Source: JBDSLU01 sp039916225 (lineage in GTDB: Bacteria > Acidobacteriota > Vicinamibacteria > Vicinamibacterales > Vicinamibacteraceae). From it: a DNA stretch of 12,342 nt. Numbering within the stretch: the stretch's first letter is position 1; each line of letters opens with the position of its first letter. The notes below the pieces were generated by a model, which saw only the letters and a list, made by a program, of their open reading frames with translations, was not told where the DNA came from and made no database searches. Positions 7,335 to 12,342 of the stretch are shown in pieces. The translations under genes and the position numbers were made by a program. The stretch is from positions 1 to 12,342 of the forward strand of contig JBDSLU010000352.1 of NCBI GenBank assembly GCA_039916225.1. The letters are read 5' to 3'.

Positions 7335-8890
7335 GCGTGTCTCCCTGTGGCGGCGGGCGCGTGGCCCAGGCCGGCTTCGCGATCGAGCACCTCGAGCGTG
7401 CGTCGATAGAGGTCGTTGACCTCGTCCTGGCTGTTGGCGATGACCGTGACACCGAGCTTGCCCCACTCCGACAGCGCCCCGATCAGGTGGAACAGGACCC
7501 CCGACTCGGTGCGATAGCTGTAGTGCAGCCCGTTGTTGGTGACGATGTCGATCAGGTCTTCCGGCAGCACGCCGCGCAACCCGTGCGCGCGCAGGTTGTC
7601 GGTGGCCATGTAGTACTTGGCGCGGCCGCTGAGCGAGAGGAACAGGCCGGAGTCGGGATCGAGCCGGCCGCCGGTGAGGAACTGCAGCGCCAGGAAGGGG
7701 TGCGTGGTGCCCAGCACCCGAAGGTTGATCTCGAGCGCGTGCATCGTCCACGGCTGCGTCGTGTCCTGGCGCGACACCAGGAAGTCGACGCCGAAGCGGC
7801 TCACCGCGCCGTGCGCCGCGAGCACCTGGCCGACCGCGGTGCCGGCGTCCAGAATGGCGCGGCGGTAGTCGCCGTGCGCCGGGAAGGTGCAGCCCTGATA
7901 GATCTGCCCGGACGGACCGCCGAGGATCTGATCGTGCGTCGACGTCGCCACCACTTCGCCGCGCGGCGTGGTCCGCAGCTGCGCCGACGGCGACAGCTTG
8001 TGCGGCGCGTCGATGAACGCCTCGACGATGCCGCCCATCCGCGCGAACTTGCGGAAGTAGTGCTCGTGCGATTCGCTCGCCACCGCCAGCTCGAGGCCGG
8101 CCATCGCCTCGTGCACCGACTCGCGCGTCACCGTCTCCGGGTAGCGGAACACGGCGTTGCCTTCGCCGGAGAAGCTGTCGTTCAGCTTGACGACGGCCCG
8201 GCGCAGCCCCGGCCACTCGCGTCCGAGCTCGACGAGCGCCCGCTCGACGTCGTCCTTGTCCTTCAGGTCCTCGTAGCCGGGCGGATAGGGCACGCCCGCC
8301 TCCTTGAACACCTTGCGGCTGCCCGATTTGGTGCCGAGGTAATTCAACTCGGGGTCGAGGCCGTTCAGCGGCACGTCGAGCAGCACCGAGAGCTTGCGCT
8401 CGAGCGGCGTCGAGTTGAAGACCGTGAGGTAGGCCGCATCCGAATCGGGGATCGACTTGCGGATCCGCTCGATCAGGCGCGGCCGTTCGAGGATCTTCTG
8501 CGTCAGCGGCCGCGGCGAGCTGTCGTAGGCGCACAGCATCGTCAACCGCGCCCGGGCGTGGCTGGCCGGCACCCCCGCCAGCAGGTGCAGGTAGTAGTCG
8601 AGGATCAACGGATGGACCGGCTGCGACGTGACGTAGGTCACGTGCGCGCGCGGGTTGCGCAGCCGGATCAAGAGGAACAGCAGCCGCTCTTCGTAGAAGG
8701 CGGCGCCATCGAGCTTGGTCAGCTCCTCCTGATCGAGGGTGAAGGACGGGACGACGATCGACGTCGCCGGCAGGTCCTCCTGGGCGCTGATGACGTCCCA
8801 GACCTCGTTGAGCCTGGGCTTGAGGCGATGGAAGGCGGCCAGCTCCTGCTCACGGGTGAGCTCGTCGGCGAACGGCGGTCTCGGAATCAC
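7331..8890 (-). CDS. PGM1-related peptide ligase (pre-ATP-grasp and ATP-grasp)
   Basis: The start is GTG at 8890, preceded by a strong GGGAGGG seven bases upstream and overlapping the previous stop by four bases. The 519-residue protein has an N-terminal pre-ATP-grasp region (about 40-180, with SIVVPSFTL and RAHVTYVTSQPVHPLILDYY). The ATP-grasp core has LGTKSGSRKVFKEAGVPYP (185-203), AVVKLNDSFSGEGNAVF (232-248, K235 expected to bind ATP), the strand GVDF (367-370) and HALEINLRVLGTTHP (384-398, with metal-binding E387 and N389). The C-terminal part (about 455-505, GVLFHLIGALSEWGKLGVTV) resembles the PGM1 C-terminal domain. PGM1 is the ligase that joins an N-terminal nonproteinogenic residue to ribosomal peptides in pheganomycin biosynthesis. 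The relationship supports peptide-bond formation, but no precursor peptide gene is evident here, so the acceptor is unknown. Confidence 0.88.
   Translation of the reverse strand: MIPRPPFADELTREQELAAFHRLKPRLNEVWDVISAQEDLPATSIVVPSFTLDQEELTKLDGAAFYEERLLFLLIRLRNPRAHVTYVTSQPVHPLILDYYLHLLAGVPASHARARLTMLCAYDSSPRPLTQKILERPRLIERIRKSIPDSDAAYLTVFNSTPLERKLSVLLDVPLNGLDPELNYLGTKSGSRKVFKEAGVPYPPGYEDLKDKDDVERALVELGREWPGLRRAVVKLNDSFSGEGNAVFRYPETVTRESVHEAMAGLELAVASESHEHYFRKFARMGGIVEAFIDAPHKLSPSAQLRTTPRGEVVATSTHDQILGGPSGQIYQGCTFPAHGDYRRAILDAGTAVGQVLAAHGAVSRFGVDFLVSRQDTTQPWTMHALEINLRVLGTTHPFLALQFLTGGRLDPDSGLFLSLSGRAKYYMATDNLRAHGLRGVLPEDLIDIVTNNGLHYSYRTESGVLFHLIGALSEWGKLGVTVIANSQDEVNDLYRRTLEVLDREAGLGHAPAATGRHA
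7341..7345 (-). promoter_or_regulatory. Ribosome binding site of the RimK-like gene
   Basis: Minus strand reads GGGAG, then six bases (ACACGC), then the ATG at 7334. The site lies inside the end of the PGM1-related gene. It supports the chosen start and shows the overlapping gene can also be initiated independently. Confidence 0.7.
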
Positions 8891-10017
8891 GACGAAGCCC
8901 TCCCGGACGATGGCGCCACGCGGCGCAGCGCAATCTGCCGTTCCAGGTGATACCGCAACGGTCCGAAGAGCGTGTAACGGGACGTGACGTCGAGCCCGCG
9001 ATCGGCGGCGTCGTCTCGCAGCGTCTCGGCCATCGCGTCGGCGCGCTCACGGTACCACTCGTGCGAGACCTCGCCGCGCGAGCGCTTGTCCCACAGGATC
9101 CGCATCGCGCGAGCCCGGTTGACGATCTCGGGGTGGTGGTTGACACCGAACACGCGCGGTATCGTGCCGGTCCGATCGCGCGCCGCCTCCCACATCGTGA
9201 CGGCTTCGCCGGCGCCGCCGCCGGGGCCGACTTCGAAGGCGAGCGGCGTGACGGTGCCGGCCATCGACGGGCGCGGCACGAGGTCGTAGAGCCGGCTGTC
9301 GAGGACGCGGATGCGGCCGGCGTGCCCGGGCTCGTCGGCGGCGGACTGGGCCAGGGCGCCGAACCAGGGATGCTTCGCGGTGGCCGGCGTCAGCACGGTG
9401 TCGACGATGCCGGCGCTCTTGCCGCCCTTCTCCGATCCGCGCCGCACGGGATCGGCGACGCCGAGCCAGCGGCTCATGACGCCGAAGGTGTGGCAGATGC
9501 CGATCAGCGCCGCGTCCGGATGCGCGTGCACCGCGTCGAACAGCGCGAACAGCGGCGATTCCCACGCCGTCGACTCGACGATGCCCTGGCTGCCCTCACT
9601 GCCGTCGTTGTGCGCCGGATCGATGTGCCCCGGCCCACCCGTCCCCAGGTAGAGCCCGCCGCGGCCGTCGGGCGGGCGCGGGACGACGAAGCCGCGCCGC
9701 ACGTCGCACGACACGACGCGGATGCGCAGGCCGGCCTCGGCGAGCGAGTCGGCCAGGTCGCAGGCGGCGGTCCGCACGGCCATGACGATGGCGTCGTGGC
9801 CGATGTTCGGCCAGCCGTGGTTCATGTCCAGGACGTAGACGTCGACCGTGCCGGACTCCGATGGCGGGAGGTCCCCCGCCTTGTCCGCCCTCCGGTAGGC
9901 GAACGCCCCCCGCTCGACCGCCCGGCAGGCGGCCGGGCAGACGTCGGGCCCGAGGGTGCGCCGGTGGTCGCAGTCGAAGGGCATGGCCAGCGTGTGCCGC
10001 ACAGACGGAGCGGCCAT
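8887..10017 (-). CDS. Class I glutamine amidotransferase-like protein
   Basis: First gene of the minus-strand operon. From the ATG at 10017 it has 376 residues; an ATG at 9984 is equally possible, and neither has a clear Shine-Dalgarno. The class I GATase fold is shown by the first strand DVYVLDMNHGWPNIG (59-73), the oxyanion-region LYLGTGGPGHID (122-133), the nucleophile elbow LIGICHTFGV (171-180, C175) and GVNHHPEIVN (291-300) carrying the catalytic His-x-Glu. Both key elements are intact, so it should hydrolyse glutamine or a gamma-glutamyl amide. No synthetase domain is fused, so it either supplies ammonia to an operon partner or acts as a peptidase/hydrolase on the product. The extra N-terminus has C16, C27 and C31 (Cys-x10-Cys-x3-Cys), which is unusual for GATases. 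The C-terminal ~70 residues are basic and helical. Confidence 0.82.
   Translation of the reverse strand: MAAPSVRHTLAMPFDCDHRRTLGPDVCPAACRAVERGAFAYRRADKAGDLPPSESGTVDVYVLDMNHGWPNIGHDAIVMAVRTAACDLADSLAEAGLRIRVVSCDVRRGFVVPRPPDGRGGLYLGTGGPGHIDPAHNDGSEGSQGIVESTAWESPLFALFDAVHAHPDAALIGICHTFGVMSRWLGVADPVRRGSEKGGKSAGIVDTVLTPATAKHPWFGALAQSAADEPGHAGRIRVLDSRLYDLVPRPSMAGTVTPLAFEVGPGGGAGEAVTMWEAARDRTGTIPRVFGVNHHPEIVNRARAMRILWDKRSRGEVSHEWYRERADAMAETLRDDAADRGLDVTSRYTLFGPLRYHLERQIALRRVAPSSGRASS
8898..8904 (-). promoter_or_regulatory. Ribosome binding site of the PGM1-related gene
   Basis: Minus strand reads GGGAGGG, then seven bases (CTTCGTC), then the GTG at 8890. The match to the anti-Shine-Dalgarno is strong and decides for the GTG start despite the absence of an ATG nearby. 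It lies within the 3' end of the GATase-like gene. Confidence 0.72.
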
Positions 10018-10112
10018 TCTAGTGTGTCCGGCAAGACCCCGGGGGCCCGGGCACCTTCCTTGCAAAACTGCCCCTCCCGGAGAGCAGGTTCCACCACCTG
10101 CCGCGAAAACCC
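10018..10112. promoter_or_regulatory. Divergent intergenic region with palindromes
   Basis: This 95-base gap separates the minus-strand ATP-grasp operon from the plus-strand secreted protein, so it should carry promoters for both. No convincing -35/-10 pair is visible; minus-strand TAGAAT just ahead of the 10017 ATG could be a -10 box if translation starts at 9984. The gap holds GCAAG (10031-10035) facing CTTGC (10059-10063) around a C/G-rich palindromic core, the short palindrome CTCCCGGAG (10074-10082), and a perfect inverted repeat GCAGGT-6-ACCTGC (10084-10101) just before the plus-strand start. Confidence 0.5.
10084..10101. promoter_or_regulatory. Inverted repeat, candidate operator
   Basis: GCAGGT, six bases (TCCACC), then ACCTGC form a perfect 6+6 inverted repeat ending 11 bases before the ATG at 10113. 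Its position could let a dimeric regulator control the secreted protein or both divergent units. A hairpin in the 5' leader is an alternative. No nearby gene encodes an obvious DNA-binding regulator, so the binder, if any, is unknown. Confidence 0.35.
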
Positions 10113-12342
10113 ATGATCCCACGCGCATTTCTGTCGCGGGCGCTGACGATTTTCGTCGGCGCGGTGTCGCTGCTGGCTCTGCCGTCCGCCGTCCGCGGTC
10201 AGGGCGTCGTGCTCGACGGGAACATGCCGCAGCCGCTGCCGCTCTTTCCCGCCGACAACTGGTGGAACGTCGACATCAGCCAGGCGCCGCTCGACGGCAA
10301 CAACGCCAACTTCATCACGCTGCTGGGCGGCGTCAACCGGCGGATCCACGCCGACTGGGGCGGCTCGGCCGGCGATCCGGACGACCCGGACGCGATCTAC
10401 GGGATGCCCTACATCGTGGTGCCCGGCTCGCAGCCGCTGGTGCCGGTGACCTTCGTCGATTACCCGGCCGAGAGCGACATCGGCGCGCCAGGTCGTCCAG
10501 CCGGCTACCCCATCCCCGACCAGGCCAAGACCCTGGCCGGCTGGATCGAGGGCGGCGCGCCGGGGAATGTCGAACCGAGCGGCGATCGGCACATGCTGAT
10601 CGTCGACCGCGACAACCGGATCGTCTACGAGCTCTACCGCGCCCACTGGAACGCCGGAATGAACCGCTGGGAGGCCGGCTCGGGTGCCGTGTTCCCGTTG
10701 ACCAGCAACCTGCGCCGGCCGGACGGCTGGACCAGCGCCGATGCGTCGGGGATGGCCATCCTGCCCGGCCTGGTGCGCTACGACGAAGCGTTCGGCACCG
10801 ACCCCATCCGCCACGCCTTCCGCGTGACCGTGCAGTCCACCAACGGCTACGTCTTCCCGGCCTCGCATCAGGCCGGCAGCACGGCCGGGTCGCTGCCGAT
10901 GGGCGCCCGCCTGCGGCTGCGGGCCGACGTCAACCTGTCCGGCTTCACCCCCGCCGTGCAGCGGGTGCTCCAGGCGATGAAGACCTACGGCCTGATCGTC
11001 GCCGACAACGGGTCGAACATGTTCATCACCGGCAGCTCGGATCCGCGGTGGGAAGCGCCGTTCGACACCGGCGACTTCCTCGACGACTTCCAGAGCATCC
11101 GCGCCAGCCAGTTCGAAGTCGTCCAGCTCGGCTGGACGCCGCCGGTCGTCGTCGATGGCGACAGCGACGGCCTGCCGGACAACTGGGAGACCACCTTCGG
11201 CCTCGATCCGAACAGCGCCACCGGCGACAACGGCGCCGCCGGCGACCCCGATGGTGACGGCGTGTCCAACGCCGCCGAACGCACCGCCGGCACCCATCCG
11301 CGTGGGTTCGAGAAACGGCTGTTCGCCGAAGGCGTCTCGAACGCGTTTTTCACGACCCGTTTGGCGGCGCTGAACCTCGGCTCGACGCCGTCGCACGTCC
11401 AGTTCCGCTTCCTGCGCGCGACCGGCGCACCGGTCACCCACAACGTCACGATTCCGGCGCAGTCACGCATCAGCGTCGACCCGGGGTCGGTGAGCGGCGT
11501 CTACGGCAACTCGTTCTCGACGGTCGTCGAGTCGGACAGCGCGGTGGTCGTCGATCGGACGGTGAGCTGGGACCAGTCCGGCTACGGCAGTCACGCCGAG
11601 ACGTCGATCGCCGCGGCCTCGACGACGTGGTTCCTGGCCGAGGGGGCGACCCACGGCAGCTTCGACCTCTTCTACCTGATTCAGAACCCGGGCGCGACGA
11701 CGGCCACCGTGACCGTGCGCTACCTGCGGCCGGCTCCGCAGGCGCCCCTGACCAAGACCTACAACGTGACGCCGAACAGCCGCTTCACCATCGCCGTCGA
11801 CAATGAAGTGGTCAGTGGCCAGTCGCTCGCCGCCACGGATATTTCCGCGGCAATCACCTCGACGGTTCCGGTCGTCGTCGAGCGGGCGATGTACATGACG
11901 ACGGGCGGCCAGGCCTACAGCGCCGGGCACGAGAGCGCTGGCGTCACCGCTCCCGCCCTGAACTGGTTCCTCGCCGAAGGCGCCACCGGGGCGTTCTTCG
12001 ACATGTTCATCCTCGTGGCCAACCCCGATCCGACGACCGCCGCGACGGTGGACGCCACCTATCTGCTCGACAACGGCACCACGCTGACCAAGACCTACAG
12101 CGTCGCCGCGTCGAGCCGTCGCACGATCAACGTCGACTCCGAGCAGTTCCCGGGCGGACAGCTGCTGGCCAACGCCGCGATGTCGACCATCCTGACCTCG
12201 ACCAACGGCGTGCCAATCGTCGTCGAGCGGGCGATGTGGTGGCCGGGCGGCGCGCAGGGCCCGTGGTACGAAGGCCACAACTCCGCCGGCGCCACGCAGA
12301 CGGGCACGGCCTGGGCGCTGGCCGAGGGCGAAGTCGGCGGCA
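10113..12342 (+). CDS. Secreted multidomain protein with Ca-binding-type and beta repeats, 3'-truncated
   Basis: The frame is open from the ATG at 10113 to the window edge (743 codons, no stop). The signal peptide is MIPRAFLSRALTIFVGAVSL plus LALPSAVRG, with cleavage likely after residue 29. Residues about 35-340 form a conserved-looking secreted domain with PLFPADNWWNVDIS, GDRHMLIVDRD, GSGAVFPLTSNLRRPDGWTS, LPGLVRYDE and a closing VADNGSNMFITGSSDPRW; I know this pattern from uncharacterised bacterial exoproteins but not its activity. Residues about 348-394 are Asp/Gly-rich (DGDSDGLPDNWE, then DPDGDGVSNAAE), like thrombospondin type-3/EF-hand-type calcium loops. Then come copies of a roughly 110-residue beta domain beginning LFAEGVS or W-x-LAEGAT, ending VVVERAMY/W. 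The protein is probably exported and possibly surface-attached. No obvious Shine-Dalgarno is seen. Confidence 0.85.
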   Translation, partial: MIPRAFLSRALTIFVGAVSLLALPSAVRGQGVVLDGNMPQPLPLFPADNWWNVDISQAPLDGNNANFITLLGGVNRRIHADWGGSAGDPDDPDAIYGMPYIVVPGSQPLVPVTFVDYPAESDIGAPGRPAGYPIPDQAKTLAGWIEGGAPGNVEPSGDRHMLIVDRDNRIVYELYRAHWNAGMNRWEAGSGAVFPLTSNLRRPDGWTSADASGMAILPGLVRYDEAFGTDPIRHAFRVTVQSTNGYVFPASHQAGSTAGSLPMGARLRLRADVNLSGFTPAVQRVLQAMKTYGLIVADNGSNMFITGSSDPRWEAPFDTGDFLDDFQSIRASQFEVVQLGWTPPVVVDGDSDGLPDNWETTFGLDPNSATGDNGAAGDPDGDGVSNAAERTAGTHPRGFEKRLFAEGVSNAFFTTRLAALNLGSTPSHVQFRFLRATGAPVTHNVTIPAQSRISVDPGSVSGVYGNSFSTVVESDSAVVVDRTVSWDQSGYGSHAETSIAAASTTWFLAEGATHGSFDLFYLIQNPGATTATVTVRYLRPAPQAPLTKTYNVTPNSRFTIAVDNEVVSGQSLAATDISAAITSTVPVVVERAMYMTTGGQAYSAGHESAGVTAPALNWFLAEGATGAFFDMFILVANPDPTTAATVDATYLLDNGTTLTKTYSVAASSRRTINVDSEQFPGGQLLANAAMSTILTSTNGVPIVVERAMWWPGGAQGPWYEGHNSAGATQTGTAWALAEGEVGG
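11319..12342 (+). repeat. Tandem ~110-residue beta-domain repeats
   Basis: Four repeat starts are visible in the translated protein: FAEG after L403, then LAEG motifs after W506, W618 and W734, spaced about 104, 112 and 116 residues. Each complete unit has a conserved 'NP/NLG' turn about 20 residues in, an R/N-rich strand, and 'STV/S.VPVVVERAM' near the end. The fourth unit is cut by the window edge. Such repeats are often stalk or adhesion modules in Acidobacteriota-type exoproteins; that role is inference. Confidence 0.75.

Noticed and set aside
7337..8950. 537-codon plus-strand open frame opposite the PGM1-related gene
   Set aside because: Low-complexity Arg/Val/Glu translation, no motifs, and directly antisense to a well-supported ligase.
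10018..10128. N-terminal extension of the GATase-like protein to 10128
   Set aside because: It would overlap the divergent gene start and adds a low-complexity Gly/Pro/Cys segment unlike the fold; starts at 10017 or 9984 fit better.
9956..11257. 433-codon plus-strand open frame over the secreted protein
   Set aside because: Arg/Pro/Gly-rich and out of frame with the continuous reading from 10113, which has a signal peptide, calcium-type loops and repeats.
9822..11441. 539-codon minus-strand open frame opposite the secreted protein
   Set aside because: No recognisable domain, overlaps the GATase-like gene start in another frame, and is an antisense shadow.

Overview
This is a high-GC bacterial window with tightly packed genes and strong G/C preference at third codon positions. 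The best lineage clue is the last gene. It encodes a secreted protein whose C-terminus is built from repeats of the kind 'FLAEGAT..FFD.F.L..NP', which I associate with Acidobacteriota, especially Vicinamibacterales-like genomes. That assignment is inference. I see no tRNA, rRNA, CRISPR array or intact mobile element.

Layout. Bases 1-1666 (+) hold the 3' part of a GNAT-type acyltransferase gene, followed by a complete FemAB/FemX-type aminoacyltransferase gene that overlaps it by one base. Bases 1667-2203 are poorly coding: an antitoxin-like remnant, a stretch with foreign codon use, and a 65-residue ORF joined by a 4-base overlap to a small membrane-anchored protein (2200-2703). A secreted beta-lactamase-fold serine hydrolase (2747-4216) and an unrecognised 221-residue protein (4237-4902) complete the left (+) block.

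Convergent to it is a compact minus-strand operon, read from 10017 down to 4932. Its genes are a class I glutamine amidotransferase-like protein, a PGM1-related pre-ATP-grasp/ATP-grasp ligase, a RimK-like ATP-grasp ligase, and a circularly permuted ATP-grasp ligase. The first three genes are linked by 4-base overlaps and the last follows after 15 bases. Three different ATP-grasp architectures plus a GATase-like enzyme in one operon look like a dedicated pathway for a peptide- or amide-containing small molecule or conjugate. The FemAB and GNAT genes about 3 kb away could add tRNA-dependent aminoacylation and N-acylation. The product is unknown to me, and this is the most interesting part of the window.

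Divergent from the operon, from 10113 past the right edge, runs the large secreted repeat protein. The 95-base gap between them holds three short inverted repeats and probably the promoters for both directions.
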